Assembly: GCA_010909165.1 (NCBI GenBank)
Contig: VJWM01000219.1
Span: 124,001 to 188,000, forward strand
DNA: 64,000 nucleotides
Direction: 5' to 3'
DNA from: Anthoceros angustus
Taxonomy: Eukaryota; Streptophyta; Anthocerotopsida; Anthocerotales; Anthocerotaceae
Made by a program: the position numbers and the translations under genes. Below, in pieces: positions 39,887 through 50,496 of this stretch. Under the pieces are notes generated by a model that worked only from the letters and a program-made list of their open reading frames with translations, was not told the origin of the DNA and did no database searches. The stretch's first letter is position 1. The number at the start of each line of letters is the position of its first letter.

Positions 39887-40068
39887 TGTTGGAATAACTT
39901 AGGGTTATTTATATAACCACTCCTTAGGGTTAAATAGCTAGGGTTACCGAAAGGTCACTTAGAGAACAAGATATATGTATATAAGATATTCTCTTGACCG
40001 CAATAATTATGATGTTTTATTTCCATGTTTTCTTAGTCATTGTCCCAGTGATTCTAAGCAAATTGACA
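39887..40068 (+). repeat. 3' LTR of the copia element
   Basis: 182 bp, same ends as the 5' LTR, followed by the TCTTC target duplication at 40069-40073. Confidence 0.93.
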
Positions 40069-41080
40069 TCTTCAATGGTCGCAAATGATCGACCACATGA
40101 AAAACCTAGCAGGGTTCAACTTCATCAATCTCTTCCATCTTCAAGCATCCGAATCTGCATACTAGCTCATCAAAAAGAGCTCAAACCATGCGTTGCTTCT
40201 TTCTTTTACCCACCAACCCGAATCTTGTAACCGGTCTTCCAGAAAGATCTTACATACGAGCAGGTTGTGAGGGGCGGGCACGGACGGGTGGGCAGGCACC
40301 AAGACGGCACGGGATGGGCTCGAGGATGGCCACGGACGGGCTCGGGACGGCCACGGGGCCAGGATCGGGGCTGCCCTGGGACACCTGATCTGCCTCCTGG
40401 GACGGCCACGGGATCGGCTCGGGACGGCCACGGACGGGCTCGGGACGGCCACGGACGGCACAAAGACCTGCTAGACGACGCACCAAGACGCACGGACGCA
40501 CGGACGCCGAGGACGGGCACGGGATGGGCTCGGGGCAGGCACGGACGGGCAGGCGGCACAAAGACGGCAAACGTGGAAGGCGTGGACGCTCAGTGACATA
40601 GGCCGGAAATAACGAGAGGCGCGACGTTATTATGATCCACCAATATGCCCCGCACCCACCTCGAGCGTTATATTCGAAAAGCGATGTTATTATTTTATAA
40701 CACCAAAATAACGGGACTTGTCCACGTGATTTGGGATGCGTAAAAACCCTATGTTGTGTAGTAGTGCTATCCAATCACCTGCCTTCACTTAATCCGGCGG
40801 CATCTTCACCTCCACCGGCAGTAGCTTGATTTTCCATCCCACTATGCTCTCCACCGCGTGATGTCCTCCATGGCTATTTCTGCTTGCTCTGTTCGCTGTG
40901 GCGCAGCTCGTTGCCTTCTATTGGCCTTGATCTTCAGCTCATCCGCCGCTGGCACAAGCAGGGAGATCGCGATTGCCGATGAGATTCACTATTAGGATGA
41001 TCGCCATCGTTTTCAGTCTCGAGCTCGCTTCGCGCCTGTTGCCCGTTGCTAGTTTAACCCCTCTTGTGGTTAAGGGGGTG

Positions 41081-41263
41081 TGTTGGAATAACTTAGGGTT
41101 ATTTATATAACCACTCCTTAGGGTTAAATAGCTAGGGTTACCGAAAGGTCACTTAGAGAACAAGATATATGTATATAAGATATTCTCTTGACCGCAATAA
41201 TTATGATGTTTTATTTCCATGTTTTCTTAGTCTGTTGTCCCAGCGATTCTAAGCAAATTGACA
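41081..41263 (+). repeat. third LTR copy, created by the tandem duplication
   Basis: Same sequence class as the other two LTRs, preceded by the same polypurine tract and followed by the same TCTTCAATGG host flank. It is therefore a duplicate of the 3' LTR and not a solo-LTR insertion. Confidence 0.88.
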
Positions 41264-41415
41264 TCTTCAATGGTCGCAAATGATCAGCCACATGAAAAAA
41301 CCTAGCAGGGTTCAACTTCATCAATCTCTTCCATCTTCAAGCATCCGAATCTGCATACTAGCTCATCAAAAAGAGCTCAAACCATGCGTTGCTTCTTTCT
41401 TTTACCCACCAACCT

Positions 41416-42529
41416 GAATCTTGGTATAGGGAGATATACTTCGCTACTACCATTTTGTGCAACCAATTCACACACGTGAAGAGATGTTTGCCTAATCATA
41501 GAACCTCATCATGGTCATCATCATTCGACATCTTTCTACGTTTGAATAGCCCAACATAGCCCAATGACCTCTGGTAGCCAAACACAAGCTTATGAATACA
41601 TATTTGCAAGATGAGCACACAAGTAAGCAAAAGCAACATGATTAAATATTTAATTTGTGGCTCCATCGGGTCCAAAAGATATGAGCCTCTTCATCTTCAA
41701 CACCAATATATTCAGACAAATTGAGAACTGGCTGATTTACCGATGCACAAAACCCTACAAGCAAAAAATAGTTGAGATTTGGCCTCGGATACGATGGAAT
41801 ACGTGCGAAAAAAATGAAGACCGTAGTCGGGTCTCACAAGGGTGACTTGGAGTAATTTTTATCTAGTTTAGTTCGATGGCTTGTCTGTGGGATCATGGTT
41901 CATAATTAAGCAGCTGTCTCTTGCACACCGTGACCCCACACAGTCATACTACCTTCCTCCACTGCGCGGGTAGACCGATTTTGGCGCCAACCTGAGCTGA
42001 GGTGGTGGGTATATTGAGCAGAGGGACAAAGCGATGATTTGTCTCTTATCCCTCGTATTCTACCGCGGCTGAATCGGGAGTGTCTTACGTCGTCGCGGCG
42101 TGGTTTCGTTGAAGGTCAACACTGCTCCAACCTCACAGGCCATCCGGTGTTTCACGGGAACATACGTGGTCCCTGTTGATGTGCCTTTGGCCGAGGTCAT
42201 CCACAGCGCTACCAAAGAGTAGCCGAAAGTGCTGCTCACAATGTGCTCGAGCAGGAAGACGCGTAGCTAGACATGTTCCGAGACTTGTATCCAGCTCTCA
42301 GGGCCCGCTCTGTAATCAATTATGACAATTGACGCCGGATGTCTAAATTGCGGCTGCAGATCCTGGCGGCCGCAGTCTCGTTAATTGCCTTAACAGATTG
42401 CAAGGATCGAGGAGACAGAGGTTATGCACAAGGCGAAACATGTTTAGCCAGATGGCAAAACATGGAATATTCCCATAAATATGCTTTACTACTTGTTTTG
42501 CCATATGTGCCTTTGGAGCGGCGAATGTA
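41416..42529. other. intergenic DNA, nothing recognised
   Basis: Continuation of the host flank of the copia insertion. Short frames only. Confidence 0.5.
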
Positions 42530-43310
42530 GGCTAAACTTGGCGCCGACCAGGCATTGGATGATTTCCCATGCAGGGAGTGGAATTCCAGTAACTGCTGCT
42601 GACGATGTGAAACGACCAGGAGTAGATGGCATTCTCCTTGGTGCCCTTGCTGGTGGCCACAAAGAAGCCCACTTAGGACGACACATTCACGATCTGTGAG
42701 AGGTTGAGCACGGAGTAGGTGAAGAGGAGGGTGGCGCCGCTCCTGGAGCCGTGTACCAGGCCAGGCGCACCTCTATTTGCTGTCGCCCGGCGTTGTAGTC
42801 GATCTAGGCGGTGAGCTTGCGCACAACCTTGTCGGCTAAGGCCAGGTCCAGTGCCGCCACATCATTGGTGATGGCGGACACGAGGCTGTTCACGTCCAGG
42901 CTGACGTGATGCCCATGGGGGTCTCGCCCAACAGTCCTTGTTCCCGTGCGTGTCAAACTCCATGGCCAGAAGCTAGATGGCGGAATGCCTGTGCCGCGCC
43001 TCGGCATCGTGCATCCCTAGGTCCTCGCCTTGGTTCCCCATGGGTACCTCCTACCCCAACGCGATGAGGGAGGCCAACCCGTCCTTCATGTACCCCATGC
43101 ATCCAGGAGAAGGTGAAGATAGTGGAGAAGGACGCCTCCACCTTACTGCTCTCATCCAAGAAGAGGATGGGCTCCGTGAATGTGGCCCTCACAATGCCCT
43201 ACTGCCTAAAGCCCGGCACTGGTAGCAGCCTGCTCCCGTCCGACGCTGGGGCTGCATCCTCGCTCATGATCATGCAAGCATAGGTGCCGTAGCTGGGGCA
43301 TGTATTGTGT
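42530..43310 (-). pseudogene. L-type (legume) lectin domain pseudogene
   Basis: Read on the minus strand, in several frames: VRATFTEPILFLDESSKVEA, then ASFSTIFTFS, AMEFDTHG, HHVSLDVNSLVSAI, IDYNAGRQQIEVRLAW, and VGFFVATS...YSWSF. This is the order of legume-lectin strands, including the VAVEFDT and IDVNSL metal/sugar-binding region and the WIDYDAGRRRLEVRLA strand. In-frame TAG replaces the Trp before IDY, and other stops and frameshifts break it. No kinase domain follows, so it could come from a lectin or from the ectodomain of a lectin receptor kinase. Confidence 0.75.
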
Positions 43311-44860
43311 GAGGAGCAAGTGCAGTCTAAGGAGCAGGAGCTGTAGCAACGTCTAGGGAGCCTTCATTGTTCCTTCGAAGATGTGTTCTTGCATTGGGAT
43401 CTGTTTAAACTCCCGTTGTGAGACCCTGCATTACGAAGGGAAATTCTCGTGTGCTGAGAATACAAATTATGTTATCGTCTTCATTCTTACTTCAACAGCG
43501 AACGCAAAACAACCTTGAAAGAGGGTTGTTCCTGTACCAGGATCTGTTCATGTTGCAGCTATGAGAGGCGTTACAGCATGGATTTCTTGTTTGCCATCAA
43601 TCGGGATTCTGTTCTGGCAGAGGCTCATGCCTATGCCTATGCATTGTGTCATTCGTGTAAGCTGAATGAAAATAATGATATGAGTGTTCAGGAATTCTTC
43701 AAAAACTTGAATTGGTCCTTTTAAAACCCACTCTGTGGACTCCTCCAACAGTCACAGGAAAGCAAGTGCATAGGTTGCAAGTTAGGTACTAGGTTGCGAG
43801 ACTAGGTAGGTAGGTACCGTAGTTATTTCACAATAAATCGTATCGGAAGGCAAGTGCATAGATAGTTTGCAAATTATTCATGCGTATTGTAGAGTCTCTC
43901 AAAGTTTCTTTGATGGTTTGAGGCTTGAATCGGGGTGGCATGAAGACGACATCTTGTGTTGAATTCCAAGTGCCTTGGTGAAGGCCTGCCTGAAGCCGGT
44001 GGTGAAGTTTGTGTCCCCACTCTTGGAAGTGCACATAAACTATTCAATATCAAAACTTCATAATCAAATGCCCTGTAGACAAATTGTACCGGCATGGTGC
44101 CATCCTTTGAGTTGAAACATATATGGAAATCGCCGCAATTATTGGGCGCATTGGCCTCCCTTATGTGTAATCTTCAGTGTGAAATTACATGTTGATAAAA
44201 GTAAAATTAAAGTAAAGTGTGATTGTGACGTATGGCACAATACTTTCAAGGCCTTCATGCAACCTCAAACTTTCTAGCTAGCTTTGGTGCTATGATTGTA
44301 GCTGTAGTCGGAATGAAATGACATGAGCACTCAAACATTTTCCTTTCCCTGCCCATGGATATGGACTAGAATCGACCTTTGGATATCTGCAAGGCAACAG
44401 AAGGCTTGGCTGTTTTGGATGCTCATTACTTGACCTGTTGACAAGATGTGCAAGAGCGCACCCAATTGAATAAAACAAATCGTTTCATGTAGTATATTCT
44501 CGAACCCTTAAGCAAAATCATCCGCTTCAGTTTGCTTCGGGGGTTGTGTTCATCTATCCATCTTCAGATGCCTGCATACAAGTATAAAATGTACTCCACA
44601 GTAGAATAATCCACTCTGTAGTGCAATACTCGAGTCTACGCAATGAGAACAAAGACTAGGGAAAGAGGCTTATTCCCAGCTTTTGGGCTTTTTTGCAAAA
44701 ACTTCAATTTTCTCCAACAAAAAGTGCTTAAAAATAGGTCTTGTCTTAAACAGACGTCTCTGTACCGGGATTTTTGAACATGAAAACCATTATTTAGCAC
44801 GATATAGAGGCTCCCCGACACAAAAAATTCTCCTGTCAGGATTTTCTGGTCTAGGAATTT
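43311..44860. other. intergenic DNA, nothing recognised
   Basis: Short frames without similarity or splice support. Confidence 0.5.
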
Positions 44861-45100
44861 GATAGCTATTGTGCTAGTTTGGGACCAGAATTTGATAACT
44901 ATTGTGCTGGTTTGGGACCAGAATTTGATAGCTATTGTGCTGGTTTGGGACCAGAATTTGATAGCTATTGTGGTTTGGGACCAGAATTTGATAGCTATTG
45001 TGCTGGTTTGGGACCAGAATTTGATAGCTATTGTGCTGGTTTGGGACCAGAATTGGATAGCTATTGTGCTGGTTTGGGACCAGAATTTGATATAGCGATT
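44861..45100. repeat. 33-bp minisatellite, about seven copies
   Basis: The unit is near GTTTGGGACCAGAATTTGAT plus AGCTATTGTGCTG. One copy lacks six bases (27 bp). The length is a multiple of three, so all frames stay open across it, but flanks are non-coding. Confidence 0.92.
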
Positions 45101-45699
45101 GTGCTGGTTTGGCTTCGCCCACATGTGGGATGTTATGAACCTGAGACGCGCTTATATGAGTTAGACAATATAAACATGTCCCTCATTTTTCAGAAATATC
45201 GAACTTGGGAAATTCGGAGATGTATCCCCCCACTTCTTCCTTGATGGATTGTCAAGTGCACCGGTATACCGGCACACCGAAGGCTGCCTCTCTCCATGTC
45301 CTGTTCTCGCTGTGTGAATGATCCAGCTTATTGGCGCACGATAGCTGCAGGGAGAAGGTATACCGATGACCTAAGAGTTTTTAGAAACGATCATAACGAT
45401 TTTTGCCATGATGGTCTTGAAACAATAAAAGCAAAGGTTTGTGTACTGGGATGTTGTTGTACATGGTTGGGGATGTGATCCTTGAGATGGCGCCGCTTGA
45501 CATGCAGCTGTTTGTTTGTCCATGAAATGTCAGGTTTCATTCTTCAAGCCACTCCAGTCCCAAAATATCATCGTATCCTTGAGGCAGAGAGTGATTGTGC
45601 ATCGAATAAAGTCTAAAACCGTGCTTATGACTAATGGCACACACTTATTTTGAATCAGCCCGTACCTGGTTCTCATGTCGGAGCCATCATGCCGATGCC
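45101..45699. other. intergenic DNA, nothing recognised
   Basis: Short frames only. Confidence 0.5.
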
Positions 45700-46080
45700 G
45701 TTCCATGTAGAAACCCTGCCGCCTCGTCCACTTTGTCCATTTGCTGGAATCAGCTGCAGACGCATGTATCATCGTACTTGATCGGCCTAGTGATCCACTT
45801 CCCCCTTACCCTCAAAGAATTCTGGCTTGGCAGCTTTTATCTTATCAAAGTTGTCCCCGACACGAGATGCTTCCCCTGTAGCCCAGAATTGTAGTGCAGC
45901 TTGTAGCGTCTCCTTCAAATGGGTGATTCACATGTTAGAGTTCTACTCGAGTTGTACAATCCGTTCATGCGTTGCGGTGAGCATTTGTGCCAGCCGCTGA
46001 TTCTCACTACCTATTTAGAGATCCTATCCCTATTGTTCGCGCCGCCCCTGCTCTTCACTAAGCACAGTCGTACTTGATGT
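45700..46080 (-). pseudogene. decayed retrotransposon gag fragment
   Basis: The minus strand reads MLTATHERIVQLE, then LQAALQFWATGEASR and KPEFFEGKGEVDH, a stop, ADQVR, a stop, and YMRLQLIPANGQ. This is the capsid pattern (F-G-K-x-x-VDHW...Q-x-R-x-YM) of Ty3-type gag. A TAG stands where W is expected and TGA where R is expected. No other part of an element is recognisable around it. Confidence 0.55.
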
Positions 46081-46819
46081 GGGGGAAGCCCTAGAAATCA
46101 CTACTGTAGCTAGCAAAAAATCCACCTTCTCGGGTGGTACCGTGGCTGCCGAGAGGGTGGGAGGGGCTTGACATTCGCTGCCTTTACGATGATAGCTAAT
46201 CCTCATTGTGGAAGGGACAGCTCCTATACTACAAGCTACCGCCCCAGGCCCTCCTCGGAAATTATTTATTTATTTTAATAAAATACTATATAATATAATA
46301 AAAATAATTACTTAAAACTTATTTTCTTTCCATAACTTCACTTATTTACTTCCTCTAAGCACTCTATCCAAGTGAGGATCTAAGCGCAGGATGCTTAACA
46401 TCCACGTTTTTATAAATGTGTGTCCATTTGTCTAAGCAATTAGGACCTAGTTACTTATGTTAGAGGTCCCTAGCTTTTTGAGCATGTAATGTTGGCTGTT
46501 TTTAATTGACGCGGTTTGGGTGGACTTGGCTAAATCCGTGGGCATTTACCGGGCTGGGGTAGGCGGGGTTGGGAAAAAGAGGGTGGCGCGGCCATCAATG
46601 GCGTTTGCGCACCGGGGATAGACGGGAGCCCGAGCAGAGAGCAGGACAGCAACAGCAACAGCAACAGGACGAGCGAGAGCAGGCGATCGAGGCCAGGGCA
46701 AGGATGCGCCAGGCTTTCTTGCTGCCCAGATACGGACACGGACACGGACTCGGACGCAGAAGCGGGAGCGAGGTGGGCGGCGGCGGGAGGCGCGGCTGGG
46801 GCGGGAGCAGCGCCGGCAT
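46081..46819. other. intergenic DNA and GC-rich leader of the ROH1-like gene
   Basis: 46260-46320 is an AT run. From about 46560 the sequence becomes GC-rich with CAG and GGCATC simple repeats and presumably holds the promoter, 5' UTR and a possible first exon of the following gene. Confidence 0.45.
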
Positions 46820-46821
46820 AG

Positions 46822-47931
46822 GCATCGGCATCGGCACCGGCATCGGCATCGGCAGCAGCAGCAGGAGGCGGGAAGGATGGTGCTGGGGACTCAGTCCCAC
46901 GGCAGGACGTGGACGCCTTCTTCGACACGCTGGCCGCGGGGCTGGAGCGGCTTGAGGCGTCGATGCAGCAGGATTTCGTGAGGTGCGACTGGGTGCAGCA
47001 GGCGGTGGATCTGCTGCGCTCGCTGCACGCCGAGGTGCTGGCGCTGGTGGACAAGCTGCAACTGCCAGTGCCGGGGCGGAGCCCGGGGACAGGAGGGGCG
47101 GGAGGTGGGGGGGCCAGGCGGCAGCAGCAGCTGCAGCAGCAGGGGCAGGGGCAGGAGTGGGTGGAGAGCTACATGGAGGAGACGGTGAAGCTGCTGGAGG
47201 TGTGCAACGTGCTCAAGGCCGGGATCGCGGGGCTGGATCAGTACCACATGCTGGTGGAGGTCGGGGTGCGGGCGCTGGACTCCGCCAACCTCAAGAGCCA
47301 CTGCCACCGCTGCCTTCATGCCCTAAACGCCTGCAAGGACGAGGCGGTGCGGCTCGCGGCCGAGCACCGCAACCTGCTGGACACCAAGATCGAGGCCGAC
47401 GGGAAACTGCTGCTCAGCCTGAACGAGAAGCATGTGGACCACAAGTGCGGCCGCTGGGGGGGCTTCTGGGGAGTCATGTTTGCCGTCAAGAACGTGAACG
47501 CTTTTCTGGGACGCCTGCTGCTCTGGGTGCTGGTGTACGCCGGGGACAGGCCGCCGTTTGCCGTGCAGGCCGTGTCGCTCAAGTCCGCCTGGTGCACGTC
47601 GCTGCAGCGCCTCAGCGAGCTGGTGAACGAGGAGATGGGCCGCAAGGTGCGGGCCAAGCGCTCCTTCCTCACCTTCTTCCACGACTTCGAGCTGCTGCAC
47701 CACTGCACTCTGGCGCTCATCCTGCAGCTGCAGCCGCTCACCCGCGGGCCGTCTGTGCTCGCCCCCGCCGATACGGACAAGCTCAAGCTGTCGATGCAGC
47801 AGGTGAAGGACAACTCGGCCGCCCTCCACGCCTCCCTCGACTCCCTGGAATGGCACATCAACGACCTCTTCGATGAGGTTGTGGACGGCCGGACCAAACT
47901 CCTCACTCTCCTTACGAATGTTTTGAGTTGA
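46822..47931 (+). CDS. ROH1/BYPASS1-like protein (DUF793 family)
   Basis: The frame is open from 46822 to the TGA at 47929. It contains DVDAFFDTLAAGLERLE, VESYMEETVKLLEVCNVLKA, GVRALDSANLKSHCHRCL, KNVNAFLGRLLLWVLVYA and a C-terminal SLEWHINDLFDEVVDGRTKL. That is the whole fold of the plant ROH1/BPS1-related family, whose ROH1 member binds the exocyst subunit EXO70. A Gly/Gln-rich insert lies near residues 60-85. No ATG lies in frame before 46963, and a TAG sits at 46819, so a short first exon upstream is likely (the CAG- and GGCATC-rich zone); the start is left open. It converges with PYM, 128 bp away. Confidence 0.8.
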   Translation, partial: ASASAPASASAAAAGGGKDGAGDSVPRQDVDAFFDTLAAGLERLEASMQQDFVRCDWVQQAVDLLRSLHAEVLALVDKLQLPVPGRSPGTGGAGGGGARRQQQLQQQGQGQEWVESYMEETVKLLEVCNVLKAGIAGLDQYHMLVEVGVRALDSANLKSHCHRCLHALNACKDEAVRLAAEHRNLLDTKIEADGKLLLSLNEKHVDHKCGRWGGFWGVMFAVKNVNAFLGRLLLWVLVYAGDRPPFAVQAVSLKSAWCTSLQRLSELVNEEMGRKVRAKRSFLTFFHDFELLHHCTLALILQLQPLTRGPSVLAPADTDKLKLSMQQVKDNSAALHASLDSLEWHINDLFDEVVDGRTKLLTLLTNVLS

Positions 47932-48059
47932 CACAACGCTCCCCTCATTTGGTGTCATTCGCAACATGGATGGATTTTACATAAAGCGGTGCCGCTGCTG
48001 TATTGCTGTGGAGTTTCAACTCGTATCACAGACGGAAGCGAGCATTACAACCAGCATCT

Positions 48060-48975
48060 TCACTTCCTCGCAGAAGGCTCCAACTGTCTCTCCAAATCTT
48101 GCAGCTCTCGCCGCCATTCCTCCAGCTTCCGGATTTTCTCCATCTGTTCCTGGCTCAACGCACTAGCATCCAACTCCTCCAACGAAGCAGCGAGACGAAT
48201 CTGGTCCAGCCATAGAAACATATAAATATTCACATGAATATATGTATCCATTGTGCCAGGAATTCTTCTAGAAAGCCATTCGACATTTCAGCTAGGACAC
48301 ACTCACCTTCTTCCTTAACGCCCTCAGTCGCTTCTCCACACCCGGGCTAGCCTCCGTAGACGCGCCTGGGAGGCCGACAGCAAGGGTCTCCATTTGCCCG
48401 ATCAGAGCTTCAGGCGCCGCAGGGGCAGACGCAGGCTCAGGCTCAGGCTCAGGCTTGGACTCTACTGCCTCTGCAGCGACCTGAAAGGCACCAAAAGCGT
48501 TAACAAAAAACCTAATTAACCAACTGCGAAACAGGGAACTTGCAAGGCAAGCAAGAGGCGGGCTCACATAAGCCAGAAGGCCGGCACCTGCTGCTTCTTC
48601 TCCTTCCTCTTCTCGTTCTTCTTAGCAGCCTTGGTTTTTGCCTTGGGCACATCCGCCGGGTCGTAGCCTGGAGGGAGTTGCGGCCCTCCATGTCGAAACT
48701 GCGCGCAGATGAAAGCAAGCAATCAAGCAAGCCGGTGAGGATTGAAGACGCAAATAAACAAGCATGATGAACAGCAGAGGGTCGGCGTGAGTACGCACCT
48801 GCGAGCCCTTAGACTGGTAGATGGCCACTTCTTCCTGCGGAGTGTACCCCGCGCGGATGCGCACCGCCTTCCGCAAGCTACCGTCGGGCCGCCTTGTGGC
48901 TGCAATCACTCGCTCGCCGTCCTTCAACGCCACTGCCGGCACTTCCACCCTCTTGCCGCCATCGGAGGATGCCAT
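48060..48975 (-). CDS. PYM: PYM, partner of Y14-Mago (exon junction complex recycling factor)
   Basis: Four exons, 48799-48975, 48588-48698, 48307-48480 and 48060-48200; 603 nt, 200 residues, all phase 0. PYM strips the exon junction complex from spliced mRNA by binding the Mago-Y14 heterodimer in the cytoplasm. The N-terminal Mago-Y14 binding domain is clear: ERVIAATRRPDGSLRKAVRI then RAGYTPQEEVAIYQSKG. PPGYDPADVP and the Lys-rich KAAKKNEKRKEKKQQ follow, then a Pro/Ala/Glu linker, and a C-terminal helix (LEEWRRELQDLERQLEP). Donors and acceptors are canonical. Length and order match plant PYM. Confidence 0.94.
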
Positions 48976-49272
48976 CGCGCAGATTCCGCTCAAGCTCGCT
49001 ACCTATTTATTCCTTTAGATACAGACACGAGACTGCACTAAAAAAGTCCCGAGCCTGCACCGTTAAAACGGGGACCGCGTCTTTTCCTGTTCCGGACTCA
49101 AAAGCCGCTACATGCAGCCATGGCCAACACAAGGTACAGTAATTTCTCTTAGCTACAAGACCTAGTCTAGAAAGTGACAAGTCAGGACACCAACATATTG
49201 AGCTCCAGCCACATCAACACGCAGGGATAGGTATGCAGCTTGTGCCCAACGTCAGAGACACGGAAAGAGTCT

Positions 49273-50035
<763 letters not shown>

Positions 50036-50496
50036 GAGCACGGAGAAAGATCTGCAAGCGTGAGAGAATCCGGTTCATCATTCCGCTAGAGCTCACAGCA
50101 GATTTCTCTGTATCCACCAACGATTCCGCATTCAAGGAGCCGTACCTGAACCTGCCGCCGGGAGACGCTACCGTCTTGCCAATTGCTTGATTGCATCTCA
50201 CCAGAGTTGGTGCCAAAGGCGAGTTGCAGCTGGCCCGCCCCCTGTGCCGGCTTCGTCATCAATATAAGATCACTCATGACATGCACAACTGACAGCCGGG
50301 AGAGAGAGAAGCAACGGCAGCGAGGAAAGCAACGGAAACAAGGAACTCACAGGACAGCGCGGCTCGCAGAGGCGGCAGCCAGGGCGGAGGCCATGGCTGC
50401 ACTCTTTACTCTAGGGTAGACTGACATTTAAATTTCCGTGCCCTCGACTATTTGGTACTTCGTCCGATGCGAGGCTAAGCGCATCTTCAGGAGACC
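50036..50496. promoter_or_regulatory. shared upstream region of HINT1 (-) and Hip (+)
   Basis: Start codons are 461 bp apart in head-to-head orientation. The HINT1 side contains two or three plausible non-coding or alternative first exons with good donor sites (GTGAGT near 50350, GTGAGA near 50200). Confidence 0.5.

Larger units (their letters stand above)
23032..40068 (+). mobile_element. Ty1/copia LTR retrotransposon, interrupted by a nested CACTA element
   Basis: 5' LTR 23032-23215 and 3' LTR 39887-40068 both run from TGTTGGAATAAC to AAATTGACA. They are flanked by the same five bases, TCTTC (23027-23031 and 40069-40073), so this is one insertion although 17 kb separate its ends. Order inside: primer-binding site, gag, zinc knuckle, protease, integrase, reverse transcriptase, RNase H (the copia order, integrase before RT), then a 9.9-kb CACTA insertion, then the 3' non-coding part and polypurine tract. 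Several in-frame stops, a frameshift, an inversion and a tandem duplication make it non-autonomous. Confidence 0.93.
38983..41415 (+). repeat. 1.2-kb tandem duplication of the CACTA/copia/host junction
   Basis: Unit 1 (38983-40219) holds the CACTA right end, copia tail, 3' LTR and about 150 bp of flanking host DNA; unit 2 (40220-41415) repeats all of it. The three boundaries share GAATCTTG (38983, 40220, 41416), a microhomology expected at a duplication joint. The duplication post-dates both transposon insertions. Confidence 0.88.

Noticed and set aside
41081-41263. Solo LTR insertion
   Set aside because: Same polypurine tract and same host flank on both sides as the 3' LTR; it is part of a tandem duplication.
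44861-45100. CRISPR-like array
   Set aside because: Units are contiguous without unique spacers, and the genome is eukaryotic; it is a minisatellite.
46983-47876. 297-codon frame in another phase of the ROH1-like gene
   Set aside because: Ala/Gly/Arg-rich shadow with no conserved motif, whereas the 46822-47931 frame has the full family pattern.
47316-47967. Two antisense frames of more than 200 codons
   Set aside because: Shadow frames of the ROH1-like coding region.
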